64,000 nucleotides of DNA from Enoplosus armatus. Lineage: Eukaryota; Chordata; Actinopteri; Centrarchiformes; Enoplosidae. A model generated the notes under the pieces. The model was not told the origin of the DNA and searched no databases. It was given only the letters and a program-made list of their open reading frames with translations. The stretch is from positions 27,688,293 to 27,752,292 of the forward strand of contig NC_092182.1 in the NCBI RefSeq assembly GCF_043641665.1. Reading direction: 5' to 3'. Below, piece by piece: positions 12,060 to 24,480 of the stretch. Position numbers and translations under genes: made by a program. The first letter of the stretch is position 1, and every line of letters begins with the position of its first letter.

Positions 12060-13590
12060 AGGTATTTGCCTGCTTCTGTTAAATATAGTAGGAGGAGTGA
12101 CGGATGAGTCAGTGTGTGTTTGTACTGCACACAACTCCCCTGCTGTGCTTTGTCCAACTAATTGAATGTTTGCTAAGTCCCTCCCCCGAACAGTGATTGT
12201 CCAATCATAGATTAGCAACGATGTACATGTGCATGTTAAAGACCGCGGTTATGGGTTTCTACAGATACAGCGTTTTCAACCATCTCATGGCGCTTGCTGT
12301 GATTAACAAGCTAGTTAGAACTGAAACTTAAATATGCCACCAAAGGTTGGCGGCTCGAAAAGAGGAGCTGCGTTTGTCTTCCTGTCTGAAATCAAGGACT
12401 TTCAAAAATAACAAGAAATTCTGAACAGTAAATCTGCCGCCGTTATCTTTGTAAACATGATTATAATCACTAATCTGACTTTTCATCTAGTGCCACAATT
12501 AGGTCAAAATCTTGCCTTTTCTTGATTAATTGATCCATTAAGTGCACAAAGAAGCATTTTACTTTTGTCTGAAACCCAAAGATAATTCATTCAACGATAT
12601 AAAGCAAAGGAAACCATTAAATTATCTCATTTTGAAAAGAAGGAACCAGCGAATGTTTGTTTTTTGCAAGACTTTGGCCGTGTTCGTCAGGGTTAGTCTT
12701 GAACAGGTACGCTCCTCTTCATTTTCATACTTTCATTTGATTCTGTTGAGCTCCCTCTCTGATTCACAGATTCTTTAGATGTGGAAGGCGATAATAAGTT
12801 GTTTTTCACTTGTCCTTTCAGTGTGCACTGCAGGGGGGGCGTCAGGACGTCATGCGTGAGTCTCTTTATATGTGTTTTCCTGTGAATATCTGATTGTGTT
12901 CCTGCATTCGCTGGCATGTGGCTCGGTAAATGAATCTCTGTATTTATGTGTGTGCTATGAAATGCTTTTTACGCGTGCTGATCAGTTGGACTTATTTATC
13001 CCTCCTTTCACAGCACCTCAGTGCTCACGCAGAATTACAAATACAGTGAGTGTGAACATCCATGTTGGCATGGCCTGGTTAAAATATGATTTGAGGTGGA
13101 GATAAACATGCATGTGGTAAACAGAGTGTGTTATTTGTGTTATAAGAGTTGGAATCCAGACCCACAAGACAAGAAACACAGTTAGAGACCCTGCGTGGGA
13201 AGCCTGGAGGTTTATTTTTACTACAAATAACAGGAAGGAAGTGAAAAGAAGAATGAGAAACAGGGAGTGAAACATTTAAAAATCAGAGAGAGAGACATTA
13301 AAGCAAAGAGAGCAAAGATGGAGGCGAGAATATGTAGGCAGTAAGGAGGTTTAGGTGGACAGATGATGAGATTTATGCTTATGCCATTGTTCTCAGCGGC
13401 CAACTGCAGAACTGCGTCTGAAACATCCCCAGCGACTAAGAAAAGCTCTTTCCCTAAAGATGTCGACAGCACGCACAATTATTGCTGTTTAAGCATCTGT
13501 CTAAACCTTTAACGCTGTTTCAGTGAATATTTGATAAATGTGTAATGTAAAAGGGGACGCTCAGCTTTTTTAGAGAGATTTACAGTCTTT
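12060..13590. other. Sequence without recognised gene
   Basis: Unique-looking, AT-leaning sequence with short frames only. No RNA gene or known repeat was recognised. Confidence 0.55.
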
Positions 13591-13860
13591 CAGCTCCTGG
13601 TCTATCTGTCCTGGTTCACTCTCAGCTCCTGGTCTATCTGTCCTGGTTCACTCTCAGCTCCTGGTCTATCTGTCCTGGTTCACTCTCGGCTCCTGGTCTA
13701 TCTGTCCTGGTTTATCTGTCCTGGTTCACTCTCAGCTCCTGGTCTATCTGTCCTGGTTCACTCTCAGCTCCTGGTCTATCTGTCCTGGTTCACTCTCGGC
13801 TCCTGGTCTATCTGTCCTGGTTTATCTGTCCTGGTTCACTGTCAGCTCCTGGTCTATCTG
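13591..13860. repeat. 32-bp minisatellite, 8 units, with 110-bp higher-order period
   Basis: Each unit begins CTCCTGGTCTATCTGTCC and finishes GGTTCACTCTCAG. Unit starts fall at 13593, 13625, 13657, 13689, 13735, 13767, 13799 and 13845. Spacing is therefore 32, 32, 32, 46, 32, 32, 46. The 46-base units contain an internal duplication (TTTATCTGTCCTGG). The pattern 32+32+46 repeats, giving an exact 110-base higher-order period. The same unit forms the array at 50303-51075. Confidence 0.95.
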
Positions 13861-15055
13861 GAAGACCTTTTTAGGTGTAAACACTGAGTTCCTTTTGAAT
13901 AAATACAACGATAAGCATTCGTCAACACATCCATGGTTTGAACACACAGGCCATTAAAATGATCTTGGGAAGACGAGTCAGTGATGGTGTGGAGGGTGGG
14001 GGGCAATGGAGAGTTGAAGGTACCCAGAGGAGAAGTAAACGAGAAGTGGAGGAGGCGAAGCAACAACCCCATCAGGGAAGAAAGACCGGAGAGTGGAAGT
14101 ATGTGAGAGGAGACGGAGAGACATTCGTTTTTGCAGGGGTTTTAAAATTCCTGGTTGTTTGGGGGCTCAGTGGATCAAAATTGCACCCAGGTGAGATTTC
14201 AGTGGGTTGATTCTCAAACCCTGAAGACTGTTGGAGATCCAGGTCATTTTTCTTTCCAGAATATTAAATAGAATTGCATGTCCAAAATGACTCTTGTTGG
14301 AAAATCCCATGACCTCAAACTACAAGTGTGTTGAGATCCATCCATGAGTGTTTGTGCTCATGTGTCTGTCTGAGGAGACTGCCTTTGTGTTTATTAATCC
14401 CCTTTCAGACATGTAACATGTAACACTGCTGGCTTCATCACACTTCAGACATCTCAGGATAACAACATTCATGTTGCAACAAGAAAACTTTGTCACTGAG
14501 AACACAGTAACCTAAAAAACAACCGCTGTTGTCTTTGAGGTAGCTTTTATTTATTTATTTAATCACTTAAACCAGGATTCCATTACAACAAAAAGAATGG
14601 TGCTTCTTTAGTGCGTGGGTTATGCTACCGTACAGTGTGTTACAGAAATGAACCAGAAATGCTGCAATATGTTTCAGTAATACGCTTGTAATACGCCTGG
14701 GGAAGAATCTTTGCAGGCCTGGTCCAACCCTGCGATCAAGACATGCGTTCATTTCCTCTGAATTTAACCTTGTGCTGCCGCAGCCTTTACGTTATGTTAA
14801 TCTGACGGCATTTCAGACTCGTTGACATGCTGAGATTGTTACAGGTCCGGGTGCTTATTCAGACTTGTAATGCAGCGCATGTGTGACAGGAGCTTTAGTG
14901 CTCCGTGGCCTTTTTGTGTGTGTTTACATGTGTGTATGTATTTACATGTTTTTTGTAGTGTATCTGCATTTGTGGGGATGTTTTTGGACGTGGTTATGTG
15001 TCAGAAAATGAGTACGTGTGTGTGTAGTGCATTCAAATCCATTAGTACTGTACAT
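13861..15055. other. Sequence without recognised gene
   Basis: Short frames only. A short (TTTA)n run lies at about 14545-14561. No gene was recognised. Confidence 0.55.
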
Positions 15056-15059
15056 GAAT

Positions 15060-15212
15060 TAGATAGCACTTTTCAACCTTCATTCACACATTCACATCGT
15101 GACCGAGCTGACATGCAAGGTGCTGGTCTCCATCGGGAGCAACTTAGGGTTCAGTGTCCTGCTCAAGGACTCTTGAACATGACGGGGGAGCCAGTGATCG
15201 AACCCCCACCAT
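15060..15212 (-). mobile_element. Fragment of a teleost SINE-like repeat
   Basis: Contains the motifs TTCAGTGTCCTGCTCAAGGA and GATCGAACCCCC (15197-15208). On the minus strand the latter reads as a B-box-like GGGGGTTCGATC. The layout matches the body next to the tRNA-like head of the SINE near 8.3 kb, but here the A box is missing. The copy is truncated and old. Confidence 0.55.
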
Positions 15213-15344
15213 GCCACCCCATATATATACTTACAGTATGTGTGTTGTTGTGCATAAGTTGACTGTATGCATGGATGTGTGTTTTTATATCTGCGTGTAT
15301 TTATCTGTAGTGTATTTGTGTAGTGTATTAATAATGTGCATGCC

Positions 15345-15346
<2 letters not shown>

Positions 15347-15398
<52 letters not shown>
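15347..15398. repeat. (TG)n microsatellite
   Basis: Twenty-six uninterrupted TG units. A second block of 12 units follows at 15436-15459. Confidence 0.97.
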
Positions 15399-15401
<3 letters not shown>

Positions 15402-15435
15402 ATGATGACCTCATACACACAGATGTGCATATTAG

Positions 15436-15459
15436 GTGTGTGTGTGTGTGTGTGTGTGT
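15436..15459. repeat. (TG)n microsatellite
   Basis: Twelve TG units, 37 bases after the larger block. Confidence 0.95.
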
Positions 15460-16225
15460 ACAAACCGACTGCAGGAATAAAACTAAACAGAGGCAGAACT
15501 CGCTGTACCCGACTGTAGCCATAGCAACATGGGTTGAGGTGAATCTCATTGTTGCTGCGGTAATGATTTGAATAGCTCAGAGGGTCATGCCTGCGCTGTA
15601 TCCATTGGGGAATATGGGATGTATTGATGTTTACACACAGTAATAGATCTCAGATTGTTATGTTGGCAGCAGGGGACCAGCAGGCTCAAGTGTTAAAGTA
15701 GGAATTTTAATGGAAAAGTTTGGCCCTCCACTGTAAACCATCTGGTGTGCAGCATGCGCTGACTCAAAATGATGGAGCCTGTGAGACACGTTTGTAATGT
15801 TTGACGTTTTCCAGAAATAAAGTGCTTTAGGTGAACAAGTCGCTGTCAAAAGGTCAACAAGAAGTGAGCAATAATATAGTGAATTAAAATGAGTAACACT
15901 TGAATATGTTGGTGGATGTTTTAAGACAATAAAGGCCACAGATCCACTTTAGATCAGTTTTAAAGGTAGGTAGTTTTATCTTGGCATCATTAGGCAAAGA
16001 TACATAATAAGCTTTCAATATATTGTATTTCAAGTGGTCTAAGAGGAAACTAGACTTCTGCACCTCCTCACGGCTCTGTTCAGGCTTCAGAAAATCTAGA
16101 TTTTGGCCAATCACAGGTCATTTCAGAGAGAGGGCGTCATCATATCATAAAAAACCAGAGTCCGCTTGGAAGCAGACTGAGACCCTCCTTTTCAGGTAGT
16201 CTCTCTGCGGTAGTCCGCATCAGAG
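15460..16225. other. Sequence without recognised gene
   Basis: No coding region, RNA gene or confident repeat was seen. Confidence 0.5.
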
Positions 16226-16229
16226 ATTG

Positions 16230-16460
16230 ATTGGCAGGTTTCACACCAACCCCATGCTAACATGCTCACATTGACAATGTGAACATGTTGATGTTCAGTG
16301 GGTGTAATGTTTACCTTGTTCACCATCTTAGTTTAGCATGTCAGCATGCTAACATTGGCTAGTTAGCAGTAAACACACAGTCCAGCAGAGGCTGATGAAG
16401 GCATTTACTCATAAACCAAAGTATTGGACACATTAACATGTTGACCTGATGATGGCGCTA
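16230..16460. repeat. Dispersed teleost repeat (AGCATGCTAACATTGGCTA family), copy 1
   Basis: Contains CATGCTAACATTGGCTAGTTAGCAG, then sequence matching the family's 'CAGAGGCTGATGAAGGCATT' and 'AACATGTTGACCTGATGATGG' blocks. Copies with other parts of the same consensus lie at 47490-47700 and 51735-51855. I know this family as abundant in percomorph fish. Its class is not clear from this copy. Confidence 0.6.
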
Positions 16461-16464
16461 TTTC

Positions 16465-17900
16465 TAAAATAGTACATGTGACGGCCTCAAGACAGACATT
16501 TTGTTTTGCTTTTGTGTTAGTGAATTGATTACATTTTAACGAACTCATTAAAGTATAATGTCAACACAGAGATCAGGATTATAAACAGCTTTCACTGAAA
16601 GATATCCAGATTTGAGCGATAGATTGGCATAAACTGATTTTCACATGGATTTTACATCCCCAACCATAAGCTGTTGGTCCTGCTGCAAGAAAATACTGAT
16701 GACTTCATCTTGCAGTAAACAGGATCCTCTTGTGATGAGAGGAAATGTGCGTCAGGTGAGAGAAAAATGTGAAGACGAACAAGCTGCTGCTAATGCTGCA
16801 GATCAGCCAGAGCTCCTCAAGCCATCAACATCATTTTGGTGATTTGTTTAATTCCCGTCAGTATTTGTAGTCAATCCACTTAAAGTAATCAAGAGGCAGA
16901 CTGAAGGAGAGGCTCCACTAAAGACAGAGGGGGAAAGGACGGAAGGAAAAGGGTGAGACGGGGAGTGAGTTGGTATAAATTGATGATGGACACACTGCAT
17001 CTCAGGCCCTCATCTTTTATTTAACTTGATCTGCTGCTGAGAAAGACAGCAGAGAAGAAGAAACAGGAGGACAAGGAATAGGTACCTAGAGCAGGAGACA
17101 GAAAAGATATTTTCAGTGATCCACTGACCAAACAGTGCAGAATGTGTAATATGTCTAAGTCTGGTTGATTACACCTGTTTGTATTAAAAGGATGACACTC
17201 CTAATGAAGCTCCTCTAACTTGCTGACAAACACATTGCACTTCAAAATAAAAGCATTTACCGATTCAGCAGCAACAGCAGGAAAGGTTCAGTTTGTATCA
17301 GCAGTAATTTAATGCTACCAGAGATTCAGGCTATAAAAGTACTGAGCAATGAACGCGGAGAGACTTTCAGAACAGGAGTTAGAGAGAAAGCGAGGCGTAA
17401 CTTAACTTAAGTTAAAAAGAAGTCAACATTAAAGATGGACAGCGGCTCCTGGGTCAAAGCCCTGTGTTTGACTCAGCCAACCACCCAGACCACCTCCCTT
17501 AAGCAGACTTTTCTCGCTCTTTTTACTACATCACCTGACTTCGACGGCACATAAAACATTACGGCACATACAGCGTCAGAGTTTGAAGCGTAGGACCACT
17601 GACCCACTGGGAGAGAGAAGACGCTGCACATGACATGTAATGGATATCTTCCGTTACTTAATGTTTTAGGAGACGCAGCAGCAGATTTGTCTAACGGAGA
17701 GTGCTACTGGACCGTGTAGACGTCACATGAAGTGGATTTCAGCTTGTGACACGTCACCTCCAGACATCCTCACCTGTCACTCATGCAGTCACACCTGGAT
17801 TTAAATGTGTTCATTTGCTGCTTCCATTACTGTCCCGTCTGTGTAAACTTGTGTAAAAATCCCAAAGGTCCTTGGTCTTATCTGTCGAGTCTGCTCCTGT
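16465..17900. other. Sequence without recognised gene
   Basis: A perfect palindrome-like AACTTAACTTAAGTTA lies near 17400. Otherwise no gene, RNA or firm repeat was recognised. Confidence 0.5.
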
Positions 17901-17908
17901 AATGATAT

Positions 17909-18018
17909 TTTCAATTCAACTTTATTTATATAGCGCCAAATCACAACAAACGTTATCTCATGACACTTTACATATACAGCAGGTCTATTTATTATTATTA
18001 CCCAACAGTTCCCCAACA
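17909..18018. repeat. Dispersed teleost repeat (TTTATATAGCGCCAAATCA family)
   Basis: The block TTTATTTATATAGCGCCAAA, then CACAAC..., TTATCTCATGACACTTTAC and CCAACAGTTCCCC, is a repeat seen very widely in fish genomes. A second copy is nested inside the element at 42046-42526. Confidence 0.7.
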
Positions 18019-18019
18019 C

Positions 18020-19890
18020 ATATGAAACTCTTCCAAAAGGATACTTTACTTATGTCTGCTCATAATTAAATTAAAATGTGTTTTAAGCCTTTTATTAAAT
18101 GTTCATATACTACTTGCACCTGCTAAATGGAGGGACTTAAAGTAAAGTGAGGAAAACACAGTAGTGTGACGCGAGAAATGGAAGGTTTCAAATGTGTTTT
18201 TTCCACATGTAGATTCAATCCACTTGCCAGAAAGAATGGCGACATTGGACGAACCTGAAAAACCCCTGAGCTACTTCCACTTATCATTTCAGAATGTTAC
18301 GTGCCAACATTATTACACTATTCAACGCTCAATATCGGTACAATGGAAACTACAACATTGAGTTTAGTAGTAAATCAACTAAAACTCTGTTTTGATCTCC
18401 ACCAACGGCAGGAAACAAGGAAAGATCAGGGCTCTCCGGCTGCTAAATGCTCCCCTATGTTGTCGCTACCTGTGCCTGCTGTTTGGTGCACAGAGACTTT
18501 ATCAGAGCCTCTTCGTTCTTGCCTGCTGATGAGAGACAACAAAACAAAACAGTAAAGTTTCAGGCCATAAAACACAAAACTGAAAGCGCTGAAAGATCCT
18601 AAAAGGCTGTGTTTTGTCTGAAAACTCAGTGTTTGTTCATCGCTACGAGCGACACCGTTCACAGTAGCCTAAAATAAAAGCACGAATTAGAGCAGCTTTA
18701 AGGTTTGAGCCAGGGTTAGGCTCGGCAATGACAGTGGTCCTGGTTAAAATAGGTTTGAGGGAGTCGGGGCCATTAGAGGGGCAATGTGAGCATTCAGCTG
18801 CAGGCTTCATTCATCCCACAAAGGGCAATTTGAGGCAAGTGAGTTTGCAGTGGCACAAACCATTATTCACACACATAATAACAATCTAAAAATACAAATA
18901 TGATAATGTAAAAACAACAAGGGATTAATGGCATCGGCCAATCACTAGCTGGCCAACAATATCAATAACACCACGAAGCCATTTTGTGTCAGAAAGGAAC
19001 AAAATGTCAAGACGTGAACTGCATTTGTTAATCTATACACAACGTTAAGTGTTACTGCTGCTGCTCTCAAGTCTAATGGCCTCTGGAATTAAACCAAATG
19101 GGCGATCTATAACACATTCCTGATGGCATTAGCTTAAAGTACTCGTAGAGGGCATTATGTGTGGTGTCATTGGGACTCGTTTAATATAAAGCTGTACAAG
19201 GGATCTCTGGTTTGCAGACCATTTTAGAGCTGAGGTTAAAGACACCTTGGCTGTAAACCTGCAAATAAATAAAAAGGTTCAAATACGTTAAATAAAAGAG
19301 GAATGAAAACTTAAGAGTGGAGAGTTGATGTGCAGTTCATCTACTTGTATAATGTGCAGAAAAACACATTTGCACATACAGAAAAGGAGCCTAATGTTTG
19401 TAAGTTGTGAATTATTGTAAACAAAGCAAACCTTGGTTACACGCCAGCCTCTGCTCAGTATTTCGTACTCTTGAATAAAGTGGAAATTATTCATGAAAAG
19501 CAAATCAACAAAAGGCTATTTCAAAGCTCTGTAATGTATGCAGGCATGCACCCCATGTTGAGTCCAAATGTCCCTGCCACAGCAGTTCCACGCTCGCTCT
19601 CCAAGGAGCCCTGTTGAAGACACTGAAGGAAACATACAGGGAATACTCCCCTTCACAGACCTGACGCTCTGCTTTTAACACGAGATTCATTCATGTATTT
19701 TTGGTATTTCCTGTCCTCATTGGAGTGTCATGAAATAGGTATTATATAAATATTTTAAATACGACGCCTTATATTTCATGCATAAGCGGTCACACATTTC
19801 CCTAAAATACGACTTATTTCTAAATACACTTGGCACAATTTGACGTACACAAATTGTGCATTGTGATTTGTCAGGCTTTAGGTAAACTGC
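18020..19890. other. Sequence without recognised gene
   Basis: Region 18350-18700 resembles dispersed fish repeats (GCTAAATGCTCCCCTATGTT) but the boundaries could not be set. No coding sequence was recognised. Confidence 0.45.
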
Positions 19891-19894
19891 ACTG

Positions 19895-19995
19895 GCTTCC
19901 TCATCACCAGAAGACAGCTGGCTTCCTAAAATAGGCCTTCCACAATAAACCCTCTGCTCATTTACTTTCAAAGAGCCAGACAGTGTAATGAGGCA
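19895..19995 (+). repeat. Local direct duplication, copy 1
   Basis: TCAAAGAGCCAGACAGTGTA (then ATGAGG) at 19967-19992 recurs at 21433-21458. Upstream, 'AAATAGG-CTT-CACAATA' and 'CCC' blocks also match. The two copies are about 1.47 kb apart in the same orientation and are diverged outside the core. Confidence 0.7.
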
Positions 19996-20267
19996 GGGTA
20001 AGCCGGCATCATTGAAGTTCCTTCAATAGGGCCGGGCTGCTTAACTGGAGAGAGAAAGTTCAACATGGTGCAAAAAAGAAAAATACTACCAATAGGCAGA
20101 CAGACACTCCCGGGGGGTGCAGGGCAAGCATGGTTTACTTTCTTAATGATCTTTGTTGGTTTACCAGTGATGTTGTTTTCAGAGGCAGAGACTGTAGAGC
20201 TAGCTGCTCCGGGCACAGCTGAATGTGTTTTGACTAAGAAATCTTTAACTTTCAGTATGTTCTACAG

Positions 20268-20335
20268 CAGTGACTCCCAACCTGGAGCACGTGTACCCCA
20301 GGGGGGGCTTCTGGGTGGTGGAAAGATTTGACAAA
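20268..20335. mobile_element. Possible hAT-type element end
   Basis: CAGTGACTCCCAACCTGGAG and the following GTACCCCAGGGGG resemble the CAGTGGTTCCCAACCTGG start of hAT-family non-autonomous elements. No partner terminal repeat was located, so the extent is unknown. Confidence 0.45.
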
Positions 20336-20339
20336 ATAT

Positions 20340-21380
20340 ATTAAATTAGCTGTAACACCTGAACATTATGTTGTGATTGAGAGAAAACTAGTTAGCAAGC
20401 AAGAGTTAGCTCAAAGTAATAAATAAAATATGAACATGGGGGGGGGGGGGTTACAGGAGCTCGGCTCCCCTGAAAGAGACATGAGCTCCCCAGAAAACCT
20501 CATTTTAGAAATTTATGGGGAGCTCTAAAATACCTTAATGTTTGGTGCCACTGTTTTCCTTTTATGTATACATTTATATTTTCCTGAAATAAGTAGGCTA
20601 ATAGTAAAGCACTTGTCAACGTATGTGTTTATAACAATGTGTGTGTTTATCATGGGATGCAATCTCAGTCTGGTCTGTTTAACAAAGTAATGCAAACCAT
20701 TGCCTGCCCACTGTGCGTTGGTGTTTTTATTGTTTCTTGGCAGAGAGCGATTAAAAACACAACATTACAACCATGAATCATTCCTCTATGTCTTTGTTGT
20801 CCCAGGCTAAATATTCTCTGTATGACTTGAAATGTATTGATAGTATATTTTTGCACGTAGGCGATCGCATTCATGCATGCACGTGCATGTATACAGTACC
20901 CTACCACCCCCCAAAAAAATAGTATTCCCCAAAAGCCACGGCTTGAGGTGGTAGTAGTATGAATACAAACATGACTAAATATTGACAGTTCAGCTGTAAG
21001 GAAACAATATAACAGTATAATACAATGTCCACTATATCATTAATAATGTTAAATAGCATCGAGTTTAAATCAATTCAAAAGAACACGGTGGAACATGATG
21101 GGCTCCTTTAGTTAATCTGACAGGGCTGTGGGGGCAAATGTGTGTCGTTGTGTCAAATATTGCATTAAAAAGTCTCAGATACTCAGCTACTGTCTTTTCA
21201 AGTGTTTCCTAATGATTTCAACCACTCCCCAAAAATATTTCCTCTGCGACACTTCAAATGCTGCATGCAGGGCAGTTAAGGGCAGTGCAACATCATGTGT
21301 CACATTTGGTTGCATTTGCTCACAAGCTGCAAATGGAAAGCAAAAGCCTTGCCAGATATTTTTAACAATGGACTTGAGTT
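20340..21380. other. Sequence without recognised gene
   Basis: G-run at about 20439-20449. No gene or RNA was recognised. Confidence 0.5.
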
Positions 21381-21384
21381 GAGA

Positions 21385-21465
21385 GCCAGTCTCCTCAAAT
21401 AGGTCTTACACAATACCCCCATCCCAATTGCTTCAAAGAGCCAGACAGTGTAATGAGGGTCCCGA
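21385..21465 (+). repeat. Local direct duplication, copy 2
   Basis: Partner of the copy at 19895-19995. The 26-base core is identical; the downstream 'TTCTTTCAATAGAGC' block is similar to 'TTCCTTCAATAGGGC' in copy 1. Confidence 0.7.
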
Positions 21466-22017
21466 AATTCTTTCAATAGAGCTGTAGAGGTAGTCCTGTG
21501 AGAGAGTTCCACATGATGAAACAATTCCTCCAAAATAAGGGAGACAGCAAACCTTAAGGGAAGACTACAACCACGGTGATCATTCTTTATGGTTGATGCA
21601 TTTGGAAGGAACGACTATAAATAGCAGCATGCGTGTCTTTGTGTTGGGAGTTAATCAGATGGTTGTTTGTTGTCAAATTTAAAGTGCTGTAATGTCTCAA
21701 AGAGTGCAAATTATTGGTTATTATTATATTATATATATTATTGGTTATCAACAGAAATGAACAGTGGAGGTGGAACTCGCTCGAGAAGAGATGAGCTGAA
21801 GCGACTCATGTGAAATGCTTTACTGGAAGCACCTGAGTGGTTATGAGTGGCTCATATGGGCAACATGTTTTTCAGTGAATACTGAAAGCAAAGGGAGGGG
21901 GGAAGAGATCTTTTCTTCTGATTCAAGTCAAGTGTCAAAATACATCATTATATTCTTCATTATAGTTTTCGTGCACAATGAGGTCTTATTGGCATCATTA
22001 AAGCAAAGGTTTGACAG

Positions 22018-22145
22018 TTATGTGCTGGACTATTTCTTGACCACTCGTCGCCTGGCAAGTGTTCAGAGTCAAGAAATAGTCCGGCGCAAAACCTCCCAGT
22101 AAACAGAGAATGGTTGTTTTGTTACCTCTGGACAGAGCCAGGCCT
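22018..22145 (-). repeat. Dispersed repeat family A, minus copy
   Basis: On the minus strand: TGGCTCTGTCCAGAGGTAAC, later GCCGGACTATTTCTTGACTC. The same blocks occur on the plus strand at 22780-22990. An adjoining plus-oriented GTGCTGGACTATTTCTTGAC at 22021-22040 makes this copy an inverted pair. Confidence 0.65.
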
Positions 22146-22149
22146 CTGT

Positions 22150-22780
22150 CTCCAGTCTCCAGATGTAGCATGTCACTGAAAGCGAACAGATTGCAAAGCC
22201 TCAACAATCTAAGCAAAAGGTTTCGCTTTCATTCGCCCAACTGGTGCTACCAAAGTGGCTTACATTGACTTTTAATGGCTCACAAGGTAGAATAAGTGAA
22301 TTAGAATTCTTATTGAGATAGTTATGTGGATGTGAGTTAAGTTGGATGAAGTAAACTGGATTAAAATAGCAGACGATTTAACAAACGAGGCCCTGAAAAC
22401 ACTTTACTGCCCTCATTTTCACAGACTTCTTTAAACTGAACTAGACATGAAAGGTTGAGCTCCATGAAAAGGAAATGGCGACCCAGGAACATTTGCATTT
22501 TGCTTGCTAATATTATTCATCACAAAACTGCACCAGAGTGGTTTCACCCATGCCAGTACAGAGGAGCCCAGACTAAGTGCAATAAATCAGTGTTAAACGT
22601 GTTGTATTCAGAGGAGACTTCCCACCTGATTTACATTTGTACTTTACATTTTAAGGAATTTAGCTGGATGATGTGTGAAGATGGCTGTTTATTAATATGC
22701 TTTAGTTTATCATTCAGTACTGTTGACATGCAGTTAACAAATAGTGAACAGGAAGTTACCACAAGCAGCTGCTTAGCGTA
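22150..22780. other. Sequence without recognised gene
   Basis: Frames up to 108 codons with no domain. No RNA gene or firm repeat was seen. Confidence 0.5.
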
Positions 22781-22995
22781 GCTTAAAAACGGGGAAACAG
22801 CTGGCCTGGTTCTGTCCAACCTACCAGCACCTCTAAAACTCACTGATTAACACGGTGCGTCTTGTTTGTTTCATCTGTGTAAAGGCCGAAGTGTAAAAAC
22901 AATTTGCTGTTTTACAGGGGGTTATGTGCCAGACTATTTCTTGCTTCAGAGTAGTTGCCAGGCAACCAGCGGAGACTCCAGGAAGTTACAGCTCC
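22780..22995 (+). repeat. Dispersed repeat family A, plus copy
   Basis: Ordered blocks: GGGAAACAGCTGGCCTGG, CTACCAGCACCTCTAAAA, GTGCCAGACTATTTCTTGC, then GTTGCCAGGCAACCAGCG. I recognise this as a common percomorph interspersed repeat. The class is undetermined. Confidence 0.65.
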
Positions 22996-22999
22996 CAGC

Positions 23000-24250
23000 C
23001 AAGAAGTGGGAGAGACACGAGAGATATTCACCGGACAGAAGTGAGAGTGGTATCAATCTTCTCAAACTCTTGGCCACAGAGTGAAGGAACATTTCCCAAA
23101 AAGGTTGAATTACTCCTGAAAGGGTGCACTCGCTTTCAGTTTGTCTTCTGGATCATTTGGGGGTTTGTGTAAATGTGACAGGGTCAGACATTTTACCTGA
23201 ATGCTGCGTTTTTATTCCACTTGCAAGGTTTACCTGGTTTGCTGTGTTGACATTTATCCTCATCATTTTTAATGCGTTTGAGTGTGTGTTTTTAATGGTT
23301 TGTGTGTAATTTGTTGTGTGTGTCGCGTGTGTGGAGGCCGGCGCTCAAGCCACAAAGCTGTTGGTCCGGACGCTGCACCGAAAACAAGCTCTGGAGAAGC
23401 AAGCTGGCTTGTTGAGGAAACATAGACTGGAAGAAGTGGCAAGTCAAATTTCATACCGTTTAAGACCATTTCCATATATTTTAAGACCCCATCGCCACTT
23501 TGATGCTGATGTAACTGATTAGAGCTCAGACTTGAACTTATTGTCATTAATCATTAATCTTCTTATTATTATTATTTCAAACACACTCGTGCCTCCTTTA
23601 ACACACACACACACACACATACACACATACACACACCTCGGAAGACGGGCATTAGGATTTTTTAAAGGCCTTAATTGTGGCTAAATTGATTTATCAACTT
23701 TTAATACTTTATAAGGCCCTGCATATAAGCAGGCTGCTAAGCCAGACAAGGACTGGTTTTGTTAGACAACATAAGGATGTGGTGGAGGTGGACGTTGGAA
23801 CAGGCGTAGAGCTTGTCGAGGAAGATGAAGTGCAAGTGCTCGTGATGGCGGATTTGGAAGAGGAAGTTTTTGAGGATTTATCGTGAATCAACGAAAGTCG
23901 TGTGTAGGCTTGGGAAGAAGACCTTTGAAGTTGAAAAAGGTCTGAAGGTGTGTTTCTGGAGTGATTCTATGTGCCGTGGGCGTGCAGATCACAGCAGATC
24001 ACAACATAAACACACAGCTACCAGCTGCTCCCACAACAAACAGTTCACAAAGTCCGGCAGGCGGCCTGGCCGTCGGTCTCCGGCAGAGAGCTCGAGGTCC
24101 AGCGCGCTGCCCACCAGCTGTGCCAATCAACTCACCTAGCACTGCTCTCATGAGCCCCACACCCCTCCCCCCTGCAGCTGAATGCCAGCCACGCCCACCA
24201 CAGAATGACAAGTAAATATCTTTCATGTACAGTGTATTGTTCAGTAATCT
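23000..24250. other. Sequence without recognised gene; AC-rich patch
   Basis: An (AC)n patch lies at 23600-23637. The frame at 23677-23886 (69 codons) has an acidic C-terminus, but no start context, splice sites or family could be recognised. Confidence 0.5.
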
Positions 24251-24251
24251 C

Positions 24252-24253
<2 letters not shown>

Positions 24254-24286
<33 letters not shown>
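24254..24286. repeat. (TG)n microsatellite
   Basis: About sixteen uninterrupted TG units. Confidence 0.96.
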
Positions 24287-24288
<2 letters not shown>

Positions 24289-24329
24289 GGACATGTCTCG
24301 TCACCTTTTAAATTGAACTTGTCACAACT

Positions 24330-24480
24330 TGTTTAGAGCCTCGCTCCAAAATCCACTGTGGCGTTCGATAAACGACAAGTTACAGCATGTTAATCAGTTT
24401 CCCCCTGTTTCCAGTCTTCATGCTAAGCTAAGCTAACTGGCTGCAGCTTCTAACTACCTGCCAGAAAGTGAATAAGTGTA
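24330..24480 (-). repeat. Dispersed repeat family A, second minus copy
   Basis: On the minus strand it contains AGCTTAGCTTAGCATGAAGA, then CTGGAAACAGGGGGAAACTG, the 5' part of the family seen at 22780. GCTAAGCTAAGCTAACTGGC is on the plus strand at 24422-24441. Confidence 0.6.

Noticed and set aside
11792..12218. Cys-Val and His-Thr repeat reading frames
   Set aside because: They are translations of the (TG)n/(GAGTG) microsatellite.
13591..13860. Regular repeats resembling a CRISPR array
   Set aside because: Units are contiguous with no unique spacers, and the sequence is from a vertebrate.
23677..23886. Acidic 69-codon plus-strand frame
   Set aside because: Protein-like tail but no splice sites or recognised family; too short to support.
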